DNA of 30,130 nucleotides from an uncultured Lachnospiraceae bacterium (GCA_910585765.1 CAJUES010000044.1:1-30130); one strand, 5' to 3'. Shown: positions 1-7,782, counted from the stretch's first letter. A program made the numbers and translations. The notes: generated from the sequence alone by a model not told the origin.

Positions 1-128
1 TCCGTGATACAGATATGGCTACAGAGATGGTGAAGTACTCCAATGCGAACATCCTTTCACAGGCTGGTCAGTCTATGCTCGCACAGGGCAACCAGGCAAA
101 CCAGGGCGTGCTCAGTCTCTTAGGTTAA
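1..128 (+). CDS. fliC: Flagellin, 3' end only (cut by window edge)
   Basis: The window opens inside a flagellin gene; the reading frame begins with the codon at position 3 and stops at TAA 126-128. The visible 41 residues run from RDTDMATEMVKYSN to GVLSLLG, which is the C-terminal D0 helix that packs in the filament core. They are the same as the C-terminus of the flagellin at 564-2018, and the DNA differs mostly at third codon positions, so these are close paralogs in tandem. No terminator hairpin with a T tract is visible downstream, so read-through into the next flagellin is possible. The rest of the gene lies outside the window. Confidence 0.95.
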   Translation, partial: RDTDMATEMVKYSNANILSQAGQSMLAQGNQANQGVLSLLG

Positions 129-408
129 TCAGCTTAGATGACTAGGCGGATAGCATGATATTTTTCGGAAAGATGGATTCCTTTCAGATTTCTGATAAAT
201 ATATGGTAAGTCGGTGTTGCAGTTCGGCTCAGGAAAACCGAAAGCTGAATAGCTGCAGACCATGACTTACAAAAACAATCAAATATTGTAAAGTGCATAA
301 GCAGTTGCCCACAGGATTGTCTTACCATGAAACTCCAATGGATTTTGTGCCTGGAGGTTTGTGGAATAGGCAGTCAGGGCAGCTGCAGCAAGGAAACAAA
401 GTAATGAT

Positions 409-444
409 GGCGAAAGGATTCGCCCGGACAAAAGGATTTGTCCG
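409..444 (+). promoter_or_regulatory. Two adjacent GGA-hexaloop hairpins in flagellin leader (CsrA-type sites)
   Basis: Two perfect hairpins stand back to back. The first has stem GGCGA/TCGCC (409-413 with 420-424) and loop AAGGAT. The second has a 7-bp stem CGGACAA/TTGTCCG (425-431 with 438-444) and again loop AAGGAT. A hairpin with ARGGAU in a hexaloop is the known high-affinity binding shape of the translational repressor CsrA, which acts on the flagellin leader of Bacillus subtilis and is opposed there by FliW. The ribosome binding site lies about 105 bases downstream. Binding is inferred, not shown. Confidence 0.55.
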
Positions 445-445
445 A

Positions 446-499
446 GCCAACGAAGGTGGCTCTGCCAACGAAGGTGGCTCTGTCAACGAAGTTGGCGCT
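446..499 (+). repeat. Three tandem 18-bp repeats in flagellin leader
   Basis: The unit GCCAACGAAGGTGGCTCT is present twice without change (446-463, 464-481) and a third time with four changes (482-499). Each unit can fold into a small hairpin (GCCA/TGGC in units one and two, GTCAAC/GTTGGC in unit three), so the leader continues as a ladder of hairpins after the two GGA hairpins. The remainder of the 129-563 gap shows no gene and no clear sigma-28 promoter; GCCGATTA at 512-519 has no matching -35. Confidence 0.8.
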
Positions 500-563
500 G
501 GTATAGGAGATGCCGATTACTTTGGCAGATCCTGTATCATGTAAACACAAGGAGGTAAATTAT

Positions 564-2018
564 ATGGTAGTACAGCACAATCTTAGAGCAATGAATGCGA
601 ACAGAATGTTAGGCATCACACAGGGAACACTTTCCAAGTCAGCAGAGAAGCTTTCTTCCGGTTACAAGGTAAACCGTGCGGCAGACGATGCGGCAGGACT
701 CTCAATCTCTGAGAAGATGAGAAAGCAGATCAGGGGTCTGTCACAGGCTTCATTGAACGCAGAAGATGGTATCAGCGCAGTGCAGACAGCAGAAGGCGCT
801 CTGACAGAAGTTCATGACATGTTACAGAGAATGAACGAGCTGGCAGTGAAGGCTTCCAACGGCACAAACGCACTTTCTGACCGTCAGACGATCCAGGACG
901 AGGTAGACCAGCTCCTCACAGAGATCGACCGTGTATCTGAGACAACCAAGTTCAACGAGACTTATCTGTTGAAGGGTGACAAGGATACAAAGACTGTTAC
1001 AGTCAATGCACAGGATGCAGGTATTGACGGTACACTGACACAGAATACGACGGTAGCTACATTTAAGATGGATCAGCTAAAGCTTGGCGATACCATCAAG
1101 ATTGGTGGAACAGAGTATACGATCGGTAGTACTACAGACAATGTAAAAGCTTCTATCGATGGCGCAGCAGTAGGCGAACTGATCACTGTAGATGGAACAC
1201 AGTATACAGTAGTGGCAGGGGATAAGACTGACCTGAGCAATGAGAATGCCGACAAGAATATGTTGACACTGGATAGCATCAAAGACAAGATCGCAGATGG
1301 AAGTACCGCGATCTATAAGGGCAAGACCCTGACGTCCATGGTGGATAAGGCTACAGGCAATGCCCTTGCAGCAGATGATGGTGAGACAAATAAGGCAATC
1401 GATAAAGAGAAACCGCAGGTTGTCACAGCTGCACAGGCATATGATATGATCGCACAGGAGCTAAGGCTTGCAAGCAGTATTGGCGCTACGAATACGTCAG
1501 CTCAAAATGGTGCGTTAAAGGCAGATGGTACGGGTGATGGTACACTCTTTGAAGTTGATAACGGCCAGGTTACATATGAGCTTGTAAAAGGTACCGTAGA
1601 CAGAAAAGAAGGTCTCACATTCGCGCTCCACGTAGGTGCAGATGCAGACATGACCAACAAGATCTCTGTTCAGATTGATGCACTCGACACAGCAGGACTT
1701 GGCATCCAGGGACTGAACGTAAAGGACAGCACAGGTGCATCTGCAACATACGCAATCGATGCGATCGCAGACGCAGTGGCACACGTATCTGCACAGCGCT
1801 CATTACTCGGTGCAGTACAGAACAGATTAGAGCACACGATCAACAACCTGGATAACGTAGTGGAGAACACGACAGCAGCTGAGAGCCAGATCCGTGATAC
1901 AGATATGGCAACAGAGATGGTGAAGTACTCCAATGCGAACATCCTCTCACAGGCAGGTCAGTCCATGCTCGCACAGGGCAACCAGGCAAACCAGGGTGTA
2001 CTCAGCCTCTTAGGCTAA
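564..2018 (+). CDS. fliC: Flagellin (484 aa)
   Basis: Structural subunit of the flagellar filament, exported through the flagellar type III system. The N-terminal D0/D1 part (residues 1 to about 135, starting MVVQHNLRAMNANRM, with KLSSGYKVNRAADDAAGLSISEKMR) and the C-terminal part (about 355-484, LHVGADADMTNK to GVLSLLG) are typical. The middle (about 140-350) is a variable surface region with two related strand motifs, GDTIKIGGTEYTIG and GELITVDGTQYTVV. The start at 564 follows AAGGAGG at 549-555 and matches the N-terminus of the other flagellins; the frame is open further upstream but without a better site. Leader hairpins at 409-444 suggest CsrA-type control. The promoter is not clear; it may be co-transcribed with the upstream flagellin. 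Confidence 0.97.
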   Translation: MVVQHNLRAMNANRMLGITQGTLSKSAEKLSSGYKVNRAADDAAGLSISEKMRKQIRGLSQASLNAEDGISAVQTAEGALTEVHDMLQRMNELAVKASNGTNALSDRQTIQDEVDQLLTEIDRVSETTKFNETYLLKGDKDTKTVTVNAQDAGIDGTLTQNTTVATFKMDQLKLGDTIKIGGTEYTIGSTTDNVKASIDGAAVGELITVDGTQYTVVAGDKTDLSNENADKNMLTLDSIKDKIADGSTAIYKGKTLTSMVDKATGNALAADDGETNKAIDKEKPQVVTAAQAYDMIAQELRLASSIGATNTSAQNGALKADGTGDGTLFEVDNGQVTYELVKGTVDRKEGLTFALHVGADADMTNKISVQIDALDTAGLGIQGLNVKDSTGASATYAIDAIADAVAHVSAQRSLLGAVQNRLEHTINNLDNVVENTTAAESQIRDTDMATEMVKYSNANILSQAGQSMLAQGNQANQGVLSLLG

Positions 2019-2060
2019 TCAGAAACATAATAAAAACGGGCGTATAAAACCCGGATAAGG

Positions 2061-2085
2061 CATGGGCAGCGCCAGGCTGCCCGTG
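2061..2085 (+). other. Stem-loop after flagellin, no T tract
   Basis: A 10-bp stem with one G-T pair (2061-2070 with 2076-2085) and loop GCCAG lies 43 bases after the flagellin stop. There is no T run behind it, so it may be an mRNA 3'-end processing or stabilising structure rather than an intrinsic terminator. Confidence 0.5.
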
Positions 2086-2202
2086 CTTGATGATAAGATT
2101 TTCGGCTGCCATAGAGTATGGGGATCGGAAATCCGAGGGCGAAAATCCGAATAAGAAATTTGAACTAAAAATTTGTTAAAAGTTGTGAACTGCAAGATCA
2201 GA

Positions 2203-2234
2203 TTGACAGAACGATCATTCAGGATAGAATGATC
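2203..2234 (+). promoter_or_regulatory. Sigma-A-like promoter with overlapping inverted repeat
   Basis: TTGACA (2203-2208) and TAGAAT (2225-2230) are 16 bases apart. A perfect inverted repeat, GATCATTC (2213-2220) and GAATGATC (2227-2234), overlaps the spacer and -10, as an operator for a dimeric repressor would. No coding frame follows before the terminator at 2471-2506, so a transcript from here would be non-coding. Confidence 0.45.
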
Positions 2235-2470
2235 AGACCGTTTGTGATAACAGACAGACTGATGGTTTCGGACAAAACCCGAAGACTGTAACGTTTTCGG
2301 TATCGCATATATGCCGGTTCCATTTTCACAAAGGTGCACCTGCTACCACAGGTACTCCCAACACCCGCGTGACATCGGCGGATCCGGTTCCGAACGATCG
2401 ATAGTAGATCATTATATTAAAATTTGCGTTAATATGCTTGAAATAGGTACTTACCATTTCACATATATGG

Positions 2471-2506
2471 AAAACTGCCGTGTGTGCTGCACGGCGGTTT
2501 TCTTTT
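2471..2506 (+). terminator. Rho-independent terminator
   Basis: A 12-bp stem AAAACTGCCGTG/CACGGCGGTTTT with one G-T pair (2471-2482 with 2490-2501) and a 7-base loop is followed by a T-rich stretch. It is the first good terminator after the flagellin at 564-2018, and would also end any transcript from the promoter at 2203. Confidence 0.75.
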
Positions 2507-2546
2507 GCAGTTTTTTGCGCGGCTTTTCGAATTGCCTGATCAGCCG

Positions 2547-2687
2547 GTATCAGGATGGTCAGAGGTAATGCGTGTGCTAAGGGCATCCGGGAAACTTCTG
2601 GAGGATACCCTGAACGGCGATGCGGAAAGTGTGGCGGCGGCGCTTGACCAGGCGCATACGGAGCTCTCTTCCATACTCACGTACAAT
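2547..2687 (+). pseudogene. Relic of AAA-ATPase-like / PD-(D/E)XK nuclease gene
   Basis: One open frame over about 47 residues (VSGWSEVMRVL to SSILTYN) resembles the region before and into the C-terminal nuclease-like domain of the large clostridial 'AAA-ATPase-like' family (PF09820 type). In those proteins a stretch like LLxATxxxDxxxVAxALDxxH is followed by SILxYNDENSLS. Here the match stops abruptly at SILTYN, and the ATPase part and the catalytic nuclease half are absent. No ribosome binding site is present. Flagellin sequence takes over within about 100 bases in another frame. I infer a deletion junction between a mobile-type accessory gene and a flagellin copy; the family call is from memory of the motif. 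Confidence 0.5.
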
Positions 2688-2740
2688 GCCTCAATGCGGA
2701 CAACGGGATCGCTGACGGGTATCTGCTGGTAGGTACACTG

Positions 2741-3241
2741 ATGGGGACCAGGGTGAGGGATGAACGGAACTATGATTTCGACGGAGACGGCAATATCGAA
2801 CCGTTTCAGTTTCTGGCAGATGTGACCATAGAGCAGTTCAATCTGCATGCGGGAGCGGATTCCGATGAGCCCAACAAGATCACCGTCGAGATCGAAAACT
2901 TTTTGTCGTCGGGGCTTGGCGTGAACAAGATCCACTCGAACTGGATCGGGATTGTGGATGATACAGGTGATCTGGCGACAGATATGATAGATGTTGTCGC
3001 GGACGCGCTCAAGAAGGTGTCCACGCAGCGTTCCCTGATCGGTGCGATGCAGAACCGTCTGGAGCATACGATCAGGAATCTTGACAATGTTGTCGAGAAT
3101 ACGACGCAGGCGGAGTCCAACATCCGCGATACCGATATGGCGGAGGAGATGGTGACATATTTCAACAACAGTGTTCTCCTGCAGGCAGGGCAGTCCATGC
3201 TCGCGCAGGCAAACCAGGGCATTTTGTCGCTGCTGGGTTGA
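2741..3241 (+). pseudogene. Flagellin remnant, C-terminal third only
   Basis: The open frame encodes the end of a variable domain followed by a clean flagellin C-terminus: LADVTIEQFNLHAGADSDE, MQNRLEHTIRNLDNVVENTT, NIRDTDMAEEMV, GILSLLG. The N-terminal D0/D1 half needed for export and polymerisation is missing. The first ATG at 2741 has no good ribosome binding site, and the frame is open a little further upstream, so the left limit is arbitrary. The sequence is closest to the flagellin at 17626-19287 (shared GIVDxTGD and STQRS) and lacks one ANQ unit near the end. It is most likely a dead copy, possibly a donor for gene conversion. Confidence 0.85.
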
Positions 3242-3370
3242 TCAAAAGATCGTGTTTGGGAGCAGCAGAAAAATGGCAGGCGCAGCCTGCGCACGATAGC
3301 TTCCGGCAGCCCTTTAATTGTATTGAAAATATATGCAATTAAAAAAATAAAAAAAATATTCAGACAACTA

Positions 3371-3397
3371 TAAAGTATACTGGATATTGTCCGATAT
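3371..3397 (+). promoter_or_regulatory. Sigma-28 (SigD/FliA-type) promoter of flagellin
   Basis: TAAA at 3371-3374 and TCCGATAT at 3390-3397 are separated by exactly 15 bases, matching the motility sigma-factor pattern TAAA-N15-GCCGATAT with one change. It leaves a leader of about 195 bases before the flagellin start at 3601. Confidence 0.8.
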
Positions 3398-3533
3398 AAT
3401 ATGTGAATGGAAACAGAAATGAGACCATTCAACGCAATCCGGTAAAACTTTAAGTTGATGCCGAAATGGAATTTAAAGCATTTTCCGGGGAATATGAAAA
3501 TTTAATATAGTAAAAATTTTGTGTAACAAATGG

Positions 3534-3598
3534 GGCGAAGGGAGTCGCCGACATCCGTATGCGGGGGAGTCGCATGCGGCAATTACAAGGAGGTAATT
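3534..3598 (+). promoter_or_regulatory. Three consecutive GGA-loop hairpins, last one holds the ribosome binding site
   Basis: Hairpin one: GGCGA/TCGCC (3534-3538 with 3545-3549), loop AGGGAG. Hairpin two: CCGTATGCG/CGCATGCGG (3555-3563 with 3571-3579), 7-base loop GGGGAGT. Hairpin three: AATTAC/GTAATT (3581-3586 with 3593-3598), loop AAGGAG, which is the Shine-Dalgarno sequence itself, two bases before the ATG at 3601. GGA in a short loop is the CsrA recognition shape, and CsrA at the last hairpin would block ribosome entry. The fold is seen in sequence; CsrA binding is inferred from the hag leader of B. subtilis. Confidence 0.65.
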
Positions 3599-3600
3599 AT

Positions 3601-5028
3601 ATGGTAGTACAGCACAATCTTAGAGCAATGAACGCAAACAGAATGTTAGGAATCACAACAGGTGTTTTGTCAAAGTCTTCAGAGAAGCTTTCTTCCGGTT
3701 ACAAGATCAACCGTGCGGCAGACGATGCGGCAGGGCTTGCAATCTCAGAGAAGATGAGAAAGCAGATGAGAGGTCTCACACAGGCTTCCAGCAACGCTGA
3801 GGACGGCATCAGTGCAGTGCAGACAGCAGAAGGTGCTTTAACAGAAGTGCATGATATGTTACAGAGAATGAATGAGCTTGCAGTGAAGGCAGCGAACGGA
3901 ACGAACGCTTTGTCAGACCGTCAGACGATCCAGGACGAAGTTGACCAGCTCCTTACTGAGATTGATAGAGTAGCAGAGACGACCAAGTTCAACGAGATCT
4001 ACCTCTTGAAGGGTGATGCGAACAGGGTTGAGAAGTATCTGGAAGCGAAGGACGCAGGAATCGACGGACAGCTTCAGGATGGCGCAACATTTGCGACATT
4101 CACAATGAATGCTTTGAAGTTTGGTGACAGCATTTCAATTGGTGGTAAGCAGTATCAGATCGGCGAGACTAAAGCCGACGGCGGTATAGATAAGCTCCAG
4201 GATATGATTAAGAATCCTGCTTCAGTGGCTGCAGGAGAATTGATCACAATTGATGGTGTTCAGTATACTGTGGCGAGTGATGCTACGACAGAGAATGCAG
4301 ACAAGAATATTCTGACGCGTGATAAGATCGCGGAGAAAGTTGTGGAGCAGAGTTCGGTACTGTATAAGGGCAAAACATATCATATCATGAAAGACGAGAA
4401 AAGTGCTAATGGAGCAAACGGTTCGGACGGAGTCGATGATGTTGATGCTTCTATCATTGACGCGACGACAGCGTATTCGATGATCCGCCAGGAGCTTGCG
4501 CTTGCCAACAGCATTGGGGCAAAGGCAGGCGGAAATGCTGTAGTCAAGGAGGTAAACACTGACACAGAGGGCAAGGCGATTTTTAAGATCGAACAGAAAG
4601 GCAAATACGATGTTCAGGAGGCGCTTAACTTCCAGCTTCACGTAGGTGCTGATGCGGACATGACAAACAAGATCGGTGTTACGATTGACGCGCTGGACAC
4701 CAGGGGATTAGGCATCAATGGTCTGAATGTGAAGGACTCTACAGGAGCATCCGCTACATATGCGATCGATTCGATCGCAGAAGCGATTGCACATGTATCC
4801 AAGCAGAGGTCAATGCTTGGTGCAGTCCAGAACAGATTAGAGCATACCATTAATAACCTGGATAACGTTGTTGAGAACACAACGGCTGCAGAGAGCCAGA
4901 TCCGTGACACAGACATGGCAACTGAGATGGTGAAATACTCGAATGCGAACATCCTCCAGCAGGCTGGTCAGTCTATGCTGGCACAGTCGAACCAGGCGAA
5001 CCAGGGTGTACTCAGCTTACTGCAGTAA
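3601..5028 (+). CDS. fliC: Flagellin (475 aa)
   Basis: Filament subunit. The N-terminus MVVQHNLRAMNANRM and the C-terminus (LHVGADADMTNK from about residue 345 to GVLSLLQ) are nearly those of the gene at 564. The middle region, about 138-340, is diverged but keeps the pair of strand motifs (FGDSISIGGKQYQIG, AGELITIDGVQYTV) and a GKTYHI motif. The start at 3601 is set by AAGGAGG about six bases upstream and by alignment to paralogs; an earlier in-frame ATG lies in the leader hairpins and is not credible. A sigma-28 promoter at 3371 and a strong terminator at 5068 make it a single-gene transcription unit with a structured, probably CsrA-responsive leader. Confidence 0.97.
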   Translation: MVVQHNLRAMNANRMLGITTGVLSKSSEKLSSGYKINRAADDAAGLAISEKMRKQMRGLTQASSNAEDGISAVQTAEGALTEVHDMLQRMNELAVKAANGTNALSDRQTIQDEVDQLLTEIDRVAETTKFNEIYLLKGDANRVEKYLEAKDAGIDGQLQDGATFATFTMNALKFGDSISIGGKQYQIGETKADGGIDKLQDMIKNPASVAAGELITIDGVQYTVASDATTENADKNILTRDKIAEKVVEQSSVLYKGKTYHIMKDEKSANGANGSDGVDDVDASIIDATTAYSMIRQELALANSIGAKAGGNAVVKEVNTDTEGKAIFKIEQKGKYDVQEALNFQLHVGADADMTNKIGVTIDALDTRGLGINGLNVKDSTGASATYAIDSIAEAIAHVSKQRSMLGAVQNRLEHTINNLDNVVENTTAAESQIRDTDMATEMVKYSNANILQQAGQSMLAQSNQANQGVLSLLQ

Positions 5029-5067
5029 TCACCGATTCCACAGGAAGGGAACGTTAGTTTCTACCAT

Positions 5068-5104
5068 AAAAAAAGGACTGCTGATATTTCAGCAGTCCTT
5101 TTTT
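5068..5104 (+). terminator. Strong rho-independent terminator after flagellin
   Basis: An A-rich arm and stem GGACTGCTG pair with CAGCAGTCC around a 6-base loop (5084-5089), followed by six T. The A run on the left means it could also work on the - strand. Confidence 0.93.
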
Positions 5105-5231
5105 AAATATAACAGGCATGTCCGTGATTTGTGGCGAAAGTCCGCTGCCGACGAACTTCGCGATCGACTCCCAATAACGAAAGTTTTTGCTGAGCATCTA
5201 TATAGATTATGAAGATACGAGGAGGATCGTT

Positions 5232-6071
5232 ATGAAAAAGAAGGCGCTGATCGTTATATTGGCATGCATAGTACTTATAGGTATGATCATGATTGTTTAT
5301 CGTACTGCTGCAGGCAAAAAACCATTTCAAGATATGGAACCGGCGGAAATCGTGTCAGCCACAGTGCGGGTGACTCCGCCGGACACCACCGTTCAAATTG
5401 TGGACATCGAGGAATTAACAGGATATTTGAATGAGGTGGTGCTCTACAGGGAAGACAATTCCTATACAGAGTATAGCGGACAGGGCGTGGTCTTTACGCT
5501 GGTGCTGTCGGACGGAACACAGACAGAAGTCATGGCATATAACCCATTCTTTGTGATCAATGGTGTTGGTTATAGGACGAAATATGAACCATGTCAGGCA
5601 CTCAATGCATATGCAAACAGACTGTTAAAGGATGAAAATGCCAGTATCGTATTGGAAGAGCCGCCCGGATTAACTGTCATAAGCGATGAAACTGCTTTTG
5701 ATACGCTGTTGGGGACTTATGTGTGGCAGAAAAGAAACAGCGATGGAACTTCTACCGTGACACAAACTGATAGTCCGCACCCGCTGGATTGCGAAAATTG
5801 GATTCCAAAATTTGAAACCTCAGAGACGACAGCTGCTTTGGAGTTCGCAGAGAACCCCGATTCAATTTTAAATATTCAGTGCTGGAATGAGAAGCAATGG
5901 AACAACCATGATGCAGACAGTGAAACTATCGCTATTGACGGCTATGAAATAGAGTTGAAGCCAGGCGGATATATTTATGAGGTCGTTGCCGAATGGGACG
6001 CTGAAAAGAATGGTTATGGTGGGACAGCACACTATTATTTCTATATAAAGGTATTGGAAAATGAGCAGTAG
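5232..6071 (+). CDS. Membrane-anchored extracytoplasmic protein of unknown function (279 aa)
   Basis: Residues 1-5 are basic (MKKKA) and about 6-23 are strongly hydrophobic (LIVILACIVLIGMIMIVY), so the protein is either anchored by an uncleaved N-terminal segment or exported. The rest is polar and looks outside the cell. A central part (about 40-130) carries YTEYSGQGVVFTL, GVGYRTKYEPC and a single cysteine; similar unnamed Clostridia proteins come to mind, but I know no function. The start at 5232 follows GGAGG at 5221-5225. GGAGGA lies in the loop of a 4-bp ACGA/TCGT hairpin, which may be chance. It sits alone between two flagellin genes with a terminator on its left; no motility role can be claimed. 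Confidence 0.85.
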   Translation: MKKKALIVILACIVLIGMIMIVYRTAAGKKPFQDMEPAEIVSATVRVTPPDTTVQIVDIEELTGYLNEVVLYREDNSYTEYSGQGVVFTLVLSDGTQTEVMAYNPFFVINGVGYRTKYEPCQALNAYANRLLKDENASIVLEEPPGLTVISDETAFDTLLGTYVWQKRNSDGTSTVTQTDSPHPLDCENWIPKFETSETTAALEFAENPDSILNIQCWNEKQWNNHDADSETIAIDGYEIELKPGGYIYEVVAEWDAEKNGYGGTAHYYFYIKVLENEQ

Positions 6072-6138
6072 GAACAACTTTCCGAAAAGGGAGTATGATG
6101 TTTTGCATAACTTTTTGCAAAAATTGCACACATATCTT

Positions 6139-6165
6139 AAGAATTTTATAAAATGTGCCGATAGA
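6139..6165 (+). promoter_or_regulatory. Sigma-28-type promoter of the cysteine-containing flagellin
   Basis: TAAG at 6139-6142 and GCCGATAG at 6158-6165, spacer 15 bases. It lies about 115 bases before the flagellin start at 6279, in the right direction. Confidence 0.8.
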
Positions 6166-6250
6166 TAAGATAAGGTCTAGTATTATCTAAACCTTGCGCA
6201 ACTAATATAACTCACAAGGAAAATACCGTTATCCGGCTTGGGTTATATAC

Positions 6251-6262
6251 GACCAGGATGTC
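6251..6262 (+). promoter_or_regulatory. Possible short CsrA-type hairpin near ribosome binding site
   Basis: GAC and GTC flank the six bases CAGGAT, close to the CsrA selection consensus (RUACARGGAUGU), right before the AAGGAGG of the flagellin at 6279. The stem is only 3 bp, so this is weak on its own and is noted because other flagellin leaders here carry better examples. Confidence 0.3.
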
Positions 6263-6278
6263 AAGGAGGATGATGGTC

Positions 6279-7724
6279 ATGAGGATACAACATAATATCA
6301 GAGCGATGAACGCGGACCGCCAGTTAGGCATGACGGAAGGGATTCTGGGAAAATCTGCGGAGAAGCTCTCAAGCGGGTACAAGGTAAACAGAGCGGCGGA
6401 TGATGCCGCGGGCTTGAGCATATCGGAGAAGATGCGCAAGCAGATCCGAGGGCTGACACAGGCATCGGCAAATTCTGAGGATGGCATTTCCATGATACAG
6501 ATCGCGGATGGCGCCCTGACGGAAGTACATGATATGATCGACCGGTGCATGGAATTGTCTGTCCAGGTGTCAAACGGCACGAACAGTGCGGCGGACAGAC
6601 AGAAGATCCAGGACGAGATCGACCAGATCATCACGGAGATCGATGCGATCAAGGAGCGCACGAAGTTCAATGAGATCCAGGTGCTCAAGGGGATCGGCGT
6701 GTATGCGCCGGACCGGGTGGTGAGAACGCTGCTTCCGGTCGGAAGCCTGCCGGACTGGGTAGACTGCCCGGCGATCGACATGGAGAATGAGGTAGACGGC
6801 AAGACGGTGCTTTCCGAGACCTACAAGGGAAGTTATGCTGCCAGCATGGACTTCAAGGATTATTCGGCTGACACGAAGCAGGATCTGTACGGCAAGGGAT
6901 TCAGTACGACATGCTGTACATGCGATAAGTTCTACTGTGTGGAATTCACTGCAGGCACAGGCGCACAGCCTCCCGTCCAGTCGGGCAATTCCTATGTATT
7001 TAAACTGGGGATTGATGACATCCATTCGGCTTCGGATCTGATCGATGCGATCCTGGATCTCACAAAGGACAGCAATGGAGTTCCAGGGCATCCGGCAGGT
7101 CATTATACTCGGTTGGAGAAAGATCCCACCAACCCCAATAAACTTTGGGTGTACGATGAGCGTCCCGGGACACCTTACAATACAAAGATGGATTGGGGAT
7201 TGTTTGCCGCCGGCGTCATGTATGAGAAGGAAGTGCGCATACCCGGATCCCACGAGGAGCCGCTGCAGGTCGCACTGCAGGTTGGCGCGGACACGGGAAA
7301 CCAGATGGTATTGAAGATGGCAACCATATCAAGCCATGCGCTCGGCATTGACAATATCGATGTCAGGGGCGGCTATATCTATGAGAAGCAGGTAGTGAGG
7401 ACTTCGAAGGGCAAATACAGGCGGCTCATGGTCCAGGTCAGCGGCGCGGATCAGGCGATCAAGGCGTTTGGCAAGGCAAAGGACAAGGTCAGTGCGGAGC
7501 GGAGCAGGCTTGGCGCATACCAGAACCGCCTTGAGCACACGGTCAAGAACCTGGATAACGTTGTGGAGAACACGACAGCCTCCGAGAGCCGGATCCGTGA
7601 TACGGATATGGCTCGAGAGATGGTGCTTTACTCCAACCGCAATATCCTGCTGCAGTCCGGGCAGGCAATGCTTTCGCAGGCGAACCAGTCAAGTCAGGGG
7701 ATCCTCTCACTGCTGGCAGGGTAG
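6279..7724 (+). CDS. fliC: Divergent flagellin with cysteine-containing variable domain (481 aa)
   Basis: The N-terminal (MRIQHNIRAMNADRQLG, KLSSGYKVNRAADDAAG) and C-terminal domains (NRLEHTVKNLDNVVENTT, RDTDMAREMV, GILSLLAG) are flagellin, but less like the other copies. The middle part (about 140-350) is unrelated to that of the paralogs. It carries the cluster CCTC followed by FYC (Cys212, 213, 215, 220), and Cys90 and Cys163 lie outside the cluster. Cysteine is usually absent from flagellins, so disulfide bonds or metal binding are possible. Three in-frame ATGs lie near the ribosome binding site AGGAGG (6264-6269); 6279 has the right spacing (9 bases) and gives the conserved start. It has its own sigma-28 promoter and ends at a shared two-way terminator. 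Confidence 0.96.
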   Translation: MRIQHNIRAMNADRQLGMTEGILGKSAEKLSSGYKVNRAADDAAGLSISEKMRKQIRGLTQASANSEDGISMIQIADGALTEVHDMIDRCMELSVQVSNGTNSAADRQKIQDEIDQIITEIDAIKERTKFNEIQVLKGIGVYAPDRVVRTLLPVGSLPDWVDCPAIDMENEVDGKTVLSETYKGSYAASMDFKDYSADTKQDLYGKGFSTTCCTCDKFYCVEFTAGTGAQPPVQSGNSYVFKLGIDDIHSASDLIDAILDLTKDSNGVPGHPAGHYTRLEKDPTNPNKLWVYDERPGTPYNTKMDWGLFAAGVMYEKEVRIPGSHEEPLQVALQVGADTGNQMVLKMATISSHALGIDNIDVRGGYIYEKQVVRTSKGKYRRLMVQVSGADQAIKAFGKAKDKVSAERSRLGAYQNRLEHTVKNLDNVVENTTASESRIRDTDMAREMVLYSNRNILLQSGQAMLSQANQSSQGILSLLAG

Positions 7725-7782
7725 CGGGACGGATCATGCCCACAAGTTTCCGCTGGTAGATATCCTCTGTACCCGCGCACAG

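Noticed and set aside
126..153. Sigma-28 promoter for the flagellin at 564 (TAAT and GCGGATAG)
   Set aside because: The -10 has a changed core base, the spacer is 16 and the -35 overlaps the stop codon of the preceding gene; too weak to call.
446..499. Possible CRISPR array
   Set aside because: The repeats are directly adjacent with no spacers and only 18 bp long; no cas genes are present.
512..519. GCCGATTA as a sigma-28 -10 element close to the flagellin at 564
   Set aside because: No TAAx at 14-16 bases upstream, and it would leave out the conserved leader hairpins.
293..544. An 83-codon open frame (GTG start) across the flagellin leader with repeated NEGGSA-like residues
   Set aside because: No ribosome binding site; the repeated residues come from the 18-bp DNA repeats, which make better sense as RNA hairpins in the leader.
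2061..2085. Intrinsic terminator directly after the flagellin at 564-2018
   Set aside because: Good stem but no T run; listed only as a stem-loop.
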